48,622 bases of DNA from Nitrososphaeraceae archaeon. Its GTDB lineage: Archaea > Thermoproteota > Nitrososphaeria > Nitrososphaerales > Nitrososphaeraceae. Of this stretch, positions 24,758 through 32,529 are shown in pieces (the stretch's first letter is position 1; the number at the start of each line of letters is the position of its first letter). A model generated the notes under the pieces. That model ran no database searches, was not told the origin of the DNA, and worked only from the letters and a program-made list of their open reading frames with translations. The DNA lies in NCBI GenBank assembly GCA_021325295.1, contig JAJPHM010000045.1:1-48622 (forward strand), in the 5' to 3' direction. Position numbers and translations under genes: made by a program.

Positions 24758-25446
24758 TGGCAGGTCAAATCAGCTGGAAAATTGAACACGGCTTTTTGGC
24801 ATTCTTTTGCAACAAGGATTGCTCTAATGGTATTAGATACTCATTGAGGCAAACCATCCTAATACTGAGAGAAGAATATGGCCAAACATTTTCAAAAGAA
24901 ACCACCGCAAGAATGATAGCAGACGTTGAAGAGATGCTATCGACAAGCCGAGCCATAAGAAAGCATTATCAAATATTCATAGCACCAATAGTCAGGCACC
25001 TTGACAAATACGTTTCAAGGTGGGACGAATGCATATTGCAAAATGCCAAGCCAAGAAAGATTTACAGGCAGAGTCATGAACAAGGTTGCGGTTGTCTTCA
25101 GTGTTTATTGAAAAAATACAAAGTGTTGCCCGAAGCAGCAGATCTATCACAGCAGGCCAGAGCTCCACATCTGCAACCGCCTATAGAAGAAAATCCATAC
25201 GCTCCACTCAAGCAGCGCCACATCTGTCTTAGTTGCTTTGTTCAAATACGCTCAGTATCAAAGCTTGAACGACACAAGAAGGAAAAGGGACACTATGACA
25301 TCTATCCTATCTATTCTATACTTGCGCAGAAAGCATTGCAAGCCAGAAGTGACCTTGAACCAAAAGTTACCATGCACAGACCCCAAAAAGAAGATAGATT
25401 CACCAAACAATCAAGTGAAAACCTTCCGATTGCTCAGGTCAGCTAG
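24757..25446 (+). CDS. C2H2 zinc-finger protein
   Basis: A 229-residue protein starting at ATG 24757 (the frame also runs up to GTG 24745). The first 100 residues are helical (ISWKIEHGFLAFFCNKDCSN and LRQTILILREEY). Later come CGCLQCLLKKY and a good C2H2 finger HICLSCFVQIRSVSKLERHK followed by KEKGHYD. Single C2H2 fingers of this type are common in archaeal viruses and plasmids as transcription factors. The start overlaps the upstream stop by one base (TAATG). Confidence 0.7.
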   Translation: MAGQISWKIEHGFLAFFCNKDCSNGIRYSLRQTILILREEYGQTFSKETTARMIADVEEMLSTSRAIRKHYQIFIAPIVRHLDKYVSRWDECILQNAKPRKIYRQSHEQGCGCLQCLLKKYKVLPEAADLSQQARAPHLQPPIEENPYAPLKQRHICLSCFVQIRSVSKLERHKKEKGHYDIYPIYSILAQKALQARSDLEPKVTMHRPQKEDRFTKQSSENLPIAQVS

Positions 25447-25494
25447 CTAGGTGGCTCACATTGATTATATTATCCTGCGACTGCAGGCTAGTTC

Positions 25495-25803
25495 TTGGAG
25501 CTCCGAGCAAAACTAGCCATAATTGGCATTCCTTCTCTTTTGACTACCATTGGAATATTGGCAGGAGTGAATTTCATAAAATTGAGTGACCTATCTTCTA
25601 TCGTTGCTTCCGCTCTTGTCAGTGGCATGATTGGTCTGGCCGTATGGGGCTTCAGACCTAAGGAGAAATTCGACAAGGCTTCCTATGAAAAGGAGCTGCG
25701 GGACAAGGAAGCAGTTGAAAACAAGCTCCATAATGAAAAGGCAATTAGAGAATTTAGGATGGCTGGCAGCCTGTCAGATACCGATGATTCTACCGATAAG
25801 TGA
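25495..25803 (+). CDS. Small two-TM protein with charged tail
   Basis: A 102-residue protein from TTG 25495. Hydrophobic segments are about residues 6-25 (KLAIIGIPSLLTTIGILAGV) and 33-53 (SIVASALVSGMIGLAVWGF). A strongly charged helical tail follows (KEKFDKASYEKELRDKEAVE then NKLHNEKAIRE). It is likely an element membrane protein with a cytoplasmic coiled coil. Function unknown. Confidence 0.55.
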   Translation: MELRAKLAIIGIPSLLTTIGILAGVNFIKLSDLSSIVASALVSGMIGLAVWGFRPKEKFDKASYEKELRDKEAVENKLHNEKAIREFRMAGSLSDTDDSTDK

Positions 25804-26083
25804 TAGCTAGTCACTGACTGACTGCTATTGACCGTTTACCGTTTAATTAGGCATTTACCATAAGGAACAGTAACCAGATTTTTGGTCTAACGTGACTATC
25901 GGGCAATTTTGAGCGTGACTAAAAAGGCAGCCACGCACGGTAAACGTAAATGGTTACTACATATGTTTTTTGGTCACTGACTGTAAGGAAATACCTACCA
26001 CAAATGAGCTTGTTTACTGGTGACTCGCTAACTGGTCACTGATTGTTTACCGTCCGTACTTATCATCTACTTTACAACCGTGT
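25804..26083. repeat. Non-coding repeat block, origin-like
   Basis: Between convergent genes. GTCACTGACTG occurs at 25810-25820, GGTCACTGA at 25972-25980, and GGTCACTGATTGTTTACCG at about 26032-26050. TTTACCGT-type motifs occur at 25831-25844 (ACCGTTTACCGTTT) and 25937-25946 (ACGGTAAACG, inverted). The same TTTACCGT/GGTAAACGGTCACTG words lie at 22500-22517 in the left block. Convergent flanking genes make a promoter unlikely; an origin or partition site would fit. Confidence 0.6.
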
Positions 26084-27079
26084 CTAGCTACTATTCTTTC
26101 TATTGTCGGATGCTTTCATTGGGTTTATGCCAATATCAATTAGCCTTCTGATTACCCGGCCAGTGTAGTTCTCGGCCTCTGTCTTGTCTTTGGCAAGGCT
26201 AGTAATGGGGTCAGAGTCAAAAGACCAACCCTTGGCATTGGATAAATGAAGAAAGAACCCTTGCAGGAAGGCTGGAAACTGTTGCCATTGCTCCGGTATC
26301 CTTTCAGTCGATAGATAGATGGTTTTGCCAAAATGCTCATAGAGGACGTAATTTTCGCCCATCTTGTCATGTTCATTTATTGCTACTTTTGGCGCTTCAA
26401 TGCCATAATAGTCGGCTAGGAGATTGCCGGCATCTTGAAACTTTTGTGCTCCTATGCAGTACGCGTATTTTGATAGGATGCTATCAGTAGGAATGTCGCA
26501 ACCTGTAAACGGTTGATTTCTACCAGTGTAACTATAAGATAGTAAATCCTTTCCAAGCATGTCTGGCCTTACGCCTCTATTGCCAAGTAACCTGACCATT
26601 CGCTCATGTTCTGAATAGGGATTATTTGCAATTTGCGCAGCTTGGTCTTCCACCTCTTCCTTTATTGCAATCATCAGGTCTGCTAATTCGAGCATATCCT
26701 TTGGTAGTTTGAGCGGTTTCCATCCTATGACAAGGGTGTTTCCATCAAGCAGGTTCATTTCAATAACTTCCTTTGGATCGTCTTCTGATTCAGCGCAATA
26801 ATCTTCCATGTCTTCCTGCACATATTTCAAAACGTGATTTGCCTCTCTTTTGGTAATTGCCCGGTCATCGTCTCTTGGGAAAAAGACCATATAATCAGCA
26901 ACCCCGAAAGCTAGGTCAATATACTCCCATGTGGCTCTATCTTCCAAATCGTCTGAAATGTGAACATCTGATAGCTGGTTATCTTTCATAAAGGCAATGA
27001 GGTAGGATAGGAGTTGCTTTGGCCTCTCTTCCTTCTTACTGCTTTTTTGAGGCTTGACAGCCTTTTTACTCTGTTTCAA
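26084..27079 (-). CDS. Element protein of unknown function
   Basis: A 331-residue protein with a Lys-rich N-terminus (1-23), a mixed domain including SDVHISDDLEDRATWEYIDL and YMVFFPRDDDRAITKREANH, a helical middle, and a C-terminal part with YYGIEAPKVAINEHDKMGEN and FPAFLQGFFLHLSNAKGW. The latter layout recalls zincin-type domains but has no HExxH. It overlaps the upstream regulator by 14 bases, so the two are co-transcribed and translated together. I do not recognise the family. Confidence 0.65.
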   Translation of the reverse strand: MKQSKKAVKPQKSSKKEERPKQLLSYLIAFMKDNQLSDVHISDDLEDRATWEYIDLAFGVADYMVFFPRDDDRAITKREANHVLKYVQEDMEDYCAESEDDPKEVIEMNLLDGNTLVIGWKPLKLPKDMLELADLMIAIKEEVEDQAAQIANNPYSEHERMVRLLGNRGVRPDMLGKDLLSYSYTGRNQPFTGCDIPTDSILSKYAYCIGAQKFQDAGNLLADYYGIEAPKVAINEHDKMGENYVLYEHFGKTIYLSTERIPEQWQQFPAFLQGFFLHLSNAKGWSFDSDPITSLAKDKTEAENYTGRVIRRLIDIGINPMKASDNRKNSS

Positions 27080-27530
27080 TACCTGCCGCCTCCAGTATGT
27101 CCTTGTAGTATTCTCTTCCTCTATCTCTCCATTCTTTTAACTTGGTTCTCACTTGTGGGACATTCAACAAAAATTCACAGTGTCGGCATCTGCCTGTGGC
27201 GCATACATTGCATGTTAAATCCCAAGCAAATGGATTGAACACTACTTCGACAATCCTATTTAGAGTAACATCAAACAATGAGATTGATTCCTCTTGGCTT
27301 GCTATCAAATAGTGCTGCAATTTTGGCTGCTCAAGGTAATCAAGGCCATACATCAAAAGAAGTGATATCGTACCATTCAGGGAAACTTCTTTTTTGTCAG
27401 CAAGTTGTCGAATCCGTTTCATGATGCTCTCAGGCTGACGTACAGAAAAACTGACTGTTTTGTGTTCCTTTGAAGTTAACCTTGAGTCTTCAGTAGCGTG
27501 GTGTCGTTTTGTATTACTTTCTGAAACCAC
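27066..27530 (-). CDS. RHH regulator with SWIM-like zinc motif (copy 1)
   Basis: A 154-residue protein from GTG 27530. Residues about 23-65 are RHH-like (HKTVSFSVRQPESIMKRIRQ then a helix NGTISLLLMYGLDYL). The C-terminal part has ISLFDVTLNRIVEVVF then LTCNVCATGRCRHCEFLLNV PQV, i.e. C-x-x-C-x4-C-x-H, resembling a SWIM zinc finger. The same layout, with fewer Cys, occurs in the protein at 27662-28045. A palindrome (27533-27549) sits immediately upstream, so it is likely autoregulated. It shares 14 bases with the downstream 331-aa gene. Confidence 0.7.
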   Translation of the reverse strand: MVSESNTKRHHATEDSRLTSKEHKTVSFSVRQPESIMKRIRQLADKKEVSLNGTISLLLMYGLDYLEQPKLQHYLIASQEESISLFDVTLNRIVEVVFNPFAWDLTCNVCATGRCRHCEFLLNVPQVRTKLKEWRDRGREYYKDILEAAGIETE

Positions 27531-27532
27531 AT

Positions 27533-27549
27533 GCTTAGCTAGACTAAGC
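27533..27549. promoter_or_regulatory. CTTAG operator, copy 1
   Basis: GCTTAG-CTAGA-CTAAGC, a palindrome with 6-bp arms, starts 3 bases upstream of the GTG start at 27530. It matches the operator at 28044-28064 in sequence and position. Confidence 0.65.
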
Positions 27550-27661
27550 TTTGTTATATTCTTTTAGTCCCTGAACTATGATGGCAAGAATGTATTTATG
27601 CATTAGTTGTCATTGAATTAGTTTCAAAATGCTAATTTCTTTTGCAGCGCTGGATTTGTGC

Positions 27662-28045
27662 TTAATCCGCCTCAGTATCGCTTTTGGATGGTCGTCTTAT
27701 CTGTAGCCTTCCTACTTCTGGCAACGCCAAAGCATAGTGTATATGAACGCAATCCTTGCTATTATCTAAATTGCAGTATAGATGATGGTCGCGTAGATAT
27801 ATTTCGACAGTTCTGTCAAGCTCAAAATCCTTGATAAATAGAATGTTGTCTTCATATGCTACCTTTGCAAGCTTAGGAGCGTACTTTCTCAAAAAAGCAT
27901 CTTTTTCAACATTCATTAATAGTAATTCATTTACGAAATTTGTGAAGTCAGGTGCCTTAATAGTGCCACTTTTGTAATATTCTTCAAGTTTCTTTACTAC
28001 CGTTGGTTTTAGTACTACTAATTTTTCACCGGGCTTTAATACCAT
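27662..28045 (-). CDS. RHH-like regulator with SWIM-like motif (copy 2)
   Basis: A 127-residue protein. The N-terminal VLKPTVVKKLEEYYKSGTIK then FTNFVNELLLMNV fits an RHH/helical DNA-binding domain. The C-terminal LFIKDFELDRTVEIYLRDHH then LYCNLDNSKDCVHIHYALAL PEV aligns with the protein at 27066 (FDVTLNRIVEVVF...C...CRHCEFLLNVPQV). The retained C-x7-C-x-H suggests a SWIM-like zinc site with one ligand lost. A perfect palindrome overlaps its ATG, so autoregulation is likely. It is transcribed leftward, divergent from the integrase operon. Confidence 0.7.
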   Translation of the reverse strand: MVLKPGEKLVVLKPTVVKKLEEYYKSGTIKAPDFTNFVNELLLMNVEKDAFLRKYAPKLAKVAYEDNILFIKDFELDRTVEIYLRDHHLYCNLDNSKDCVHIHYALALPEVGRLQIRRPSKSDTEAD

Positions 28046-28064
28046 GCTTAGTGTAACTAAGCAT
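28044..28064. promoter_or_regulatory. CTTAG operator, copy 2
   Basis: Perfect palindrome with 9-bp arms ATGCTTAGT and ACTAAGCAT around GTA. Its first bases overlap the start codon of the regulator at 28045. Confidence 0.7.
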
Positions 28065-28095
28065 TACTAATCAGAATGATAGTCTATAACTTTTG

Positions 28096-28167
28096 TCCTT
28101 AGGATTACTTAGTATCACTTAGCTATATTTATTAACTGGAACTTAGTTACACTTAGGTGAGCTAAGT
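28096..28167. promoter_or_regulatory. Divergent promoter with five CTTAG half-sites
   Basis: ACTTAG occurs at 28107-28112, 28117-28122, 28141-28146 and 28151-28156, and its inverse CTAAGT at 28162-28167, overlapping the TTG start of the first operon gene. A TATA box (CTATATTTATTAA) lies at about 28123-28135 between the two pairs. The half-sites match the arms of the two palindromes upstream of the regulators, so these regulators probably repress the integrase operon. Confidence 0.7.
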
Positions 28168-28331
28168 TGAAGGCTAGAGCGTTGACGTCTGTTGCAATTA
28201 AGAGAGCAAGGTTGAATGGCCTCAAAGCAGCAGCGGAAAAAAACAAACGTGATGCGTCCAAAGAGCTTGATTTTATTCTAGAACAAGCGGGCATCCCTGA
28301 GATAGACGAATACGGAGGTAGGGAAAATTGA
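28167..28331 (+). CDS. Small basic protein heading the integrase operon
   Basis: A 54-residue ORF from TTG 28167 to TGA 28331: an Arg/Lys/Ala-rich helix (LTSVAIKRARLNGLKAAAEK) then an acidic end (ELDFILEQAGIPEIDEYGG). Its stop overlaps the integrase start (TTGA), so it is coupled. It may be an excisionase-like or accessory factor from position only. Confidence 0.5.
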   Translation: MKARALTSVAIKRARLNGLKAAAEKNKRDASKELDFILEQAGIPEIDEYGGREN

Positions 28332-29824
28332 ACTCCCGCAAATGGCAGATAGAGAAACATGGCTTCTATGCCCTTTATCACACTACTGAAAGGCCAAACC
28401 CGTTGAGTATGGCACAATGCGCCGAAGAAATGACCAAGGAATTTCTCATGCAATTTGACAAATCAAAGGTTAGCAGAATAGTATCTCAGACAAAAGAAGG
28501 GCTTGCAGAAAATGAAGAATTGAGGAAGCAATGGGAAGCATTTAAAATTGAACAGGGAACGCCTAGAGGCTACCTTTTCAAAAGGGAGCTTGATGCCAAA
28601 AATCAAATAATATGGACTTCTCCTTATGAAGAAGGCCAACGCTATCTCATTGAAAAGAAAGCCAAAAAATCATTTGATGGCATGGTAACAGGACTCAATC
28701 GTATTTATGAAGAGATTGGCAAGATTCCTCCAAAGAAATGGACATATGAACTTGTTAAAGGCTATCTTGATAACATTGCCCTAAATGAGAGCAAAGACGA
28801 AGCATTTCAAAAATGCGTCCTGATTAGGAATTTTCTACCACGCAAATTTGGCACTGGCGGAGAGACCCCGATAAAGACAGACCAATACAAGCGCTCAATC
28901 AACGAGCGAGTCAAGACATATGATTTGTTCACTGACGAAGTCGAAGCCGTCATTACCTACATTGAGCGTCAGGGCTTTTGGTATGTCGCTGGCCTACACA
29001 GAATCCACATGCTCCTAGGATGCAGAGAAGGCACCATAACCCATGAGCGAGACATGGCAAGAAATGAAAATGGTAAAGGTGGCATCCTAGGACTTCTATG
29101 GAAAAATATCGACTGGAACAACCAAACCATCGATGTATTTGAGGGCAAGGTCAAAGGTGGTATTCTGTGGAAAGGCTGCCCACTAGACTTGTTTGAATGG
29201 GAAGTAATGGAATACCTTGAGCGACTCAAGACATTCAAAGGAAGCTTTGTTCTACCAAATATTCCATTCACAAAGCCTAACCGTTCCAATCCAAAGGAGC
29301 CTATAGTCTATTACAAAGATGTTGAGGTCGAGATAGAGCCAAGTGAACAGGTTGTCTTTAACATTTCATACGACAAGCTGAACTCAATCTACCGCTACAT
29401 CAACAGCATCTATGAAAAGCTATGGGGCAGACAAGCAGGAGCAGCAAATTATCGTAAATTTGATAAAATTACGCCTCACACAGCAAGACACCTCCATTGC
29501 AATCTTCTCTTTGAGCGTGGTGTGGACTCTACCGTCATTTGTGGAGATGCTGCAAGAGGTGAAGGTTTTGTCGGTGTTGGATGGACTGACGAAACTACCA
29601 TGAAAACATACTATCTCTCACTTGTCAGAAGAACGGTTCAGAAATGGATTGACCAAGCCAAGAAGGGCAAGGGCAAATTCAGACCATTTGCTTCTTCTCC
29701 TTCCTCTGCTTCAAAGCGTGTTGGCAAAAAGCTCCAACAGGAAAGTGAGGAAGACGAAGAGCAAGAGCAGGAACAGCAAGAAGACACCACTACTGCCGAT
29801 GACCTAGAAGAGAGTGGAGGTTGA
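28328..29824 (+). CDS. Tyrosine recombinase (integrase)
   Basis: A 498-residue site-specific recombinase. The N-terminal 200 residues include a SAM-like/core-binding region (YLIEKKAKKSFDGMVTGLNR). The catalytic domain has Arg I in LLGCREGTI (R233) with GLLWKNIDWNNQTIDVF, Lys in EGKVKGG (about 274-276), the H-x-x-R box HTARHLHCNLL (H384, R387), and the nucleophile Tyr in MKTYYLSL (Y428 or Y429). A Ser-rich then Glu/Gln-rich acidic tail follows (450-498). It starts at TTG 28328 with GGAGGT 8 bases upstream. It should catalyse integration and excision; the att site is not identified. It is not the split SSV type. Confidence 0.85.
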   Translation: MNSRKWQIEKHGFYALYHTTERPNPLSMAQCAEEMTKEFLMQFDKSKVSRIVSQTKEGLAENEELRKQWEAFKIEQGTPRGYLFKRELDAKNQIIWTSPYEEGQRYLIEKKAKKSFDGMVTGLNRIYEEIGKIPPKKWTYELVKGYLDNIALNESKDEAFQKCVLIRNFLPRKFGTGGETPIKTDQYKRSINERVKTYDLFTDEVEAVITYIERQGFWYVAGLHRIHMLLGCREGTITHERDMARNENGKGGILGLLWKNIDWNNQTIDVFEGKVKGGILWKGCPLDLFEWEVMEYLERLKTFKGSFVLPNIPFTKPNRSNPKEPIVYYKDVEVEIEPSEQVVFNISYDKLNSIYRYINSIYEKLWGRQAGAANYRKFDKITPHTARHLHCNLLFERGVDSTVICGDAARGEGFVGVGWTDETTMKTYYLSLVRRTVQKWIDQAKKGKGKFRPFASSPSSASKRVGKKLQQESEEDEEQEQEQQEDTTTADDLEESGG

Positions 29825-29828
29825 GAGC

Positions 29829-30038
29829 ATGGGGCAAAGAGTAGCAAAAGAGTTACTTATGGCGCTCGGAGGCAAGGCCACCATTCAACAGATAAGAGCT
29901 CTTGCAAAGGAGCGCTATTCTGACTCGATTTCAGAAGGCATGGCAAGAGACTTACGCAATCTCAGGAAATGGCATGAAGTCAAATTCAATCTTGCTGACA
30001 AGACATGGGAAATAATCCAAAGCAAGGAGGTGAACTGA
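29829..30038 (+). CDS. Winged-helix mini-protein
   Basis: A 69-residue wHTH from ATG 29829 (the frame also has GTG 29814), with GGAGGT just upstream. It reads LLMALGGKATIQQIRALAKE then LRNLRKWHEVKFNLADKTWE, the helix-helix-wing pattern. It is paralogous to the protein at 31642 (GGPATKEQIRALARQKG). Confidence 0.65.
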   Translation: MGQRVAKELLMALGGKATIQQIRALAKERYSDSISEGMARDLRNLRKWHEVKFNLADKTWEIIQSKEVN

Positions 30039-30042
30039 GAAG

Positions 30043-30432
30043 ATGGCAACACTAGATATTAACCCAAGACTCTATGAGGCAATCAAGTCAGAGGCAGTAA
30101 AGCAAAATCTATCTGTGCCAGAAGTTGCAAACCAGATTGTTGAAAAAGGGCTGCAGAACAGAGGCGTTGACATTTGCGTAACTGAACCAGAAGTGACAGA
30201 AGTAGAACAATTCAGAATACAGACAGACATCTTGATTCGCAAAATGCTGAAACTATCAATGAAGCATTTTGTAGTAGGCCTTGACGACAAAGAACTTAAG
30301 GAATTTGAAGAATGGCTTCCAAGAGCCTATTCTTTGCTAACCAATAGACTGATTGTTTTCAGCTATGGTCTTGCAGGACCAGAGACACCCACAGCAGAAC
30401 GCCTCCTTGAGGACATAATGACATCACTTTAG
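30043..30432 (+). CDS. RHH-like regulator
   Basis: A 129-residue protein. The N-terminus ATLDINPRLYEAIKSEAVKQ then LSVPEVANQIVEKGL fits a ribbon-helix-helix. The rest is helical (IQTDILIRKMLKLSMKHFVV and ELKEFEEWLPRAYSLL). AAGGAGG lies 12 bases before the ATG. Its role is probably regulation or partition; the evidence is fold-like only. Confidence 0.6.
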   Translation: MATLDINPRLYEAIKSEAVKQNLSVPEVANQIVEKGLQNRGVDICVTEPEVTEVEQFRIQTDILIRKMLKLSMKHFVVGLDDKELKEFEEWLPRAYSLLTNRLIVFSYGLAGPETPTAERLLEDIMTSL

Positions 30433-30446
30433 TCGAGGGATATAAC

Positions 30447-31172
30447 ATGAACCAAGCAGCCAAACAGACCGCAGAATTGGCCTCAGACATTGATACTTTG
30501 GATATCGATGTCTCGGCTCTTTTCAAAAGTGGCTACCATATAATTGCAGGGACGGCAAAGCAAAAGAGCTACTATGTCTCAGTGGCATACCCTGAGGTCC
30601 ATGTTCTGAACAACTTTATCGGCGGCCACCTCAGAACTAGGGGCATAGGTGACGGAGCCTATCCTCTTCCCTACTTGGATTTTATAGATGCTGTTTTTGG
30701 CCAAGAAAAGAATACCATCGAAGTATGTTCAAGGCATGTAAAAGTTGACGACATAAGGACAACATTCACGGTTGACATCAACCCATCTTTTCAACCCTCA
30801 TTGGTTACAGATGGTCAAAAGCTCTGTGGTGTGCCATCACAGAGTTTCAATAGATGGAGATGCGATCCACCCTACAATGAGAAAACTGCAAAGCTGATGT
30901 ATCAGACCACTCTTCCCAGCCTCTATGGATTGCTAAAGGCTGGTTCTCGTGTCTGCAAAATAGGCTCTTTGCTGTTCTTGCTAGCATCAAAGAATTTTCA
31001 GATGTGCGAAGGGCTAGGACTGAAAAGGATTGGCGCAATCCCAATTACAGTAGTGCCTAACAATGAGCTTCGCTGTTGCAACATCTTTTACAAATATGAG
31101 CACCCTTCCAGCCTTGAAGAAAAGGATTACAGTTCACAATCGGTGCTGCCGTCAGCGGCTTTGGATAGGTGA
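30447..31172 (+). CDS. DPPY-motif methyltransferase-like protein
   Basis: A 241-residue protein with RWRCDPPYNEKTAKLMY. DPPY (residues 140-143) is motif IV of N6-adenine (and N4-cytosine-like) DNA methyltransferases. Upstream TIEVCSRHVK and TVDINPSF could be motifs I/II of the SAM-binding fold. Downstream LLKAGSRVCKIGSLLFLLAS fits a later strand-helix. It lies in the element operon, where a methyltransferase would modify or protect element DNA. The fold assignment rests mainly on one motif and order, so it is provisional. Confidence 0.55.
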   Translation: MNQAAKQTAELASDIDTLDIDVSALFKSGYHIIAGTAKQKSYYVSVAYPEVHVLNNFIGGHLRTRGIGDGAYPLPYLDFIDAVFGQEKNTIEVCSRHVKVDDIRTTFTVDINPSFQPSLVTDGQKLCGVPSQSFNRWRCDPPYNEKTAKLMYQTTLPSLYGLLKAGSRVCKIGSLLFLLASKNFQMCEGLGLKRIGAIPITVVPNNELRCCNIFYKYEHPSSLEEKDYSSQSVLPSAALDR

Positions 31173-31181
31173 TTAATTGAA

Positions 31182-31373
31182 ATGTTTAGGTCTTTGAAAT
31201 TTGAGTTCAGCGGCGGCATGTCAGAGATTGAAACCATAATGGATGCTATAGCTGATTGCCTTAAAGCCCATCCTCAGACTGACTTTAACATTGCAATTTC
31301 TCTGACTGCTAATTTGCAGACCGTTGGAAGACGCTCAGCATCACAAGTCAATGCAAAGGAGGCTGCAGTCTGA
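31182..31373 (+). CDS. Small element protein
   Basis: A 63-residue protein from ATG 31182, 9 bases after the methyltransferase-like gene. Pattern: strand SLKFEFSGGMSEIE, helix TIMDAIADCLKAH, strand FNIAISLTANLQ, then a polar tail. Such a small alpha/beta unit is unassigned. Its stop is at 31373, directly at the next start. Confidence 0.5.
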   Translation: MFRSLKFEFSGGMSEIETIMDAIADCLKAHPQTDFNIAISLTANLQTVGRRSASQVNAKEAAV

Positions 31374-31374
31374 A

Positions 31375-31638
31375 TTGAATACCATTCCCGTAATTGAGCA
31401 TCTGCTATCAGAGTTTGAAAGCTTGATGGATAAAATCCACAAAATAGAAGCCGAATCCATCACACAAGAATCTAATTCAATGCTATCAAAACTCACAAGG
31501 CTTTCTGCTTCAATGAAGGAAGAGCTGAAAAAAGATATGATATCTCTTGTCCAACTTCAGAATGCATGTCCTGTTAAAGGCTGCGATTTGTGCCAGCAAA
31601 GAGCAAAGCTTGTCAGAAGAATTGTGGAGGTGCTTTAA
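31375..31638 (+). CDS. Small coiled-coil protein with Cys motif
   Basis: Start chosen at TTG 31375, because AAAGGAGG lies 12 bases upstream; the frame stays open to 31324. About 87 residues: helical (IPVIEHLLSEFESLMDKIHK) with a C-terminal CPVKGCDLCQQR, a C-x4-C-x-x-C zinc-like cluster. Unknown function; the next gene begins 4 bases later. Confidence 0.55.
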   Translation: MNTIPVIEHLLSEFESLMDKIHKIEAESITQESNSMLSKLTRLSASMKEELKKDMISLVQLQNACPVKGCDLCQQRAKLVRRIVEVL

Positions 31639-31641
31639 TCC

Positions 31642-31920
31642 ATGCCTCACCAAATTCATGTATATCTTTTGCTAAACAAGATAGGCGGTCCAGCCACAAA
31701 GGAGCAAATCAGAGCGCTTGCCCGACAAAAGGGCTATGAAAGAGGATTCTTTGACAAAGTAGAACGTGCCCTGAATGAACTCACAAAGTATGGCATAGTC
31801 GAGTGGTCGGGCAATCGAGTGTCGATTGTGGAAAAAGACTGGGCTGATGCCATAGAGCATCAATGCGAGTTCTGCTGTCTATCATTGAAAGACAAGGAGA
31901 TTGAAGCAATTGAAGGTTGA
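31642..31920 (+). CDS. Winged-helix protein
   Basis: A 92-residue wHTH (LLLNKIGGPATKEQIRALAR then ALNELTKYGIVEWSGNRVSI) with a C-terminal CEFCCLSLKDKE that may hold a metal. It resembles the shorter wHTH at 29829. A GGAGG lies upstream of the ATG. Confidence 0.65.
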   Translation: MPHQIHVYLLLNKIGGPATKEQIRALARQKGYERGFFDKVERALNELTKYGIVEWSGNRVSIVEKDWADAIEHQCEFCCLSLKDKEIEAIEG

Positions 31921-32104
31921 TACTTCCTGCCTCAAAATATGGTGTGAGCGCTGCATGTTATTCCACAAGATTGAAGACTTGCTACCAATCTACAACCCCA
32001 AAGCTGTAGGCTATGTTTGCACCAACGATAAGGTGATGCATCGAATATTACTAGTAGTCGAAGAAGCCAAAAGCAGCACTGTGACGACTAGCAAGGAGGT
32101 TTGA
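31910..32104 (+). CDS. Small zinc-binding protein
   Basis: About 64 residues. Start at TTG 31910, because AAGGAG (31894-31899) is 10 bases upstream of it but only one base from the alternative TTG 31901. Contains CLKIWCERCMLF, a C-x4-C-x-x-C, and a later Cys in VGYVCTN. Overlaps the end of the wHTH gene. Confidence 0.5.
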   Translation: MKVDTSCLKIWCERCMLFHKIEDLLPIYNPKAVGYVCTNDKVMHRILLVVEEAKSSTVTTSKEV

Positions 32105-32107
32105 AAT

Positions 32108-32395
32108 ATGCCATCAACCTTACGTGAAAGGCCAACCGTTCTGAGCGTGCTTTTGCAGCTGCGTCTTTCCTGCGGCATGTGCAACAAGCAAACAGAACTC
32201 CTTGCCACCCCATTTGAAAAGGCCAAGAGCGGTGCAATGTATCCTGTTTGCAGACATTGTGGTCAAAGACTAGCAGTTCGCCGGTGGAAAGAAAGCCTTG
32301 AAAATCATCAATTGAAAAAAGGAGTAATTTCCCTTATCCGGGAGATTAGAGCCAATCCCCAAATTGCCTTGGTAGGAGGCGTATCAGCACAATGA
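32108..32395 (+). CDS. Zinc-ribbon protein
   Basis: A 95-residue protein with CGMCNKQTELL and CRHCGQRLAVRR, two C-x-x-C knuckles 24 residues apart, a classic zinc ribbon, followed by a basic helix. AAGGAGG is 8 bases upstream of the ATG. Its stop overlaps the next start (ATGA). Confidence 0.65.
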   Translation: MPSTLRERPTVLSVLLQLRLSCGMCNKQTELLATPFEKAKSGAMYPVCRHCGQRLAVRRWKESLENHQLKKGVISLIREIRANPQIALVGGVSAQ

Positions 32396-32529
32396 AGTTC
32401 TGCCTTAACCGATGTGGTAACAAGGCCAAGTCTGGCGACTTTTGTGACCCACTCTGCAAGTATGGATTTTCTGTTCAGGCATACAGGGAATTGCACGAAG
32501 ATAAGAAGCCAAAGGTGCTCATGGAATGA
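32392..32529 (+). CDS. Zinc mini-protein
   Basis: A 45-residue ORF from ATG 32392 to TGA 32529: FCLNRCGNKAKSGDFCDPLC then KYGFSVQAYRELHED. Two Cys pairs (C-x3-C and C-x3-C) suggest a compact zinc site. Overlaps both neighbours by 4 bases. Confidence 0.55.
   Translation: MKFCLNRCGNKAKSGDFCDPLCKYGFSVQAYRELHEDKKPKVLME

Noticed and set aside
26084-27079. Metalloprotease (zincin/ImmA-type) reading of the 331-aa element protein
   Set aside because: The FPAFLQGFFLHL segment sits where HExxH would be expected, but no His-Glu-x-x-His is present and no other metal-site residues are convincing.
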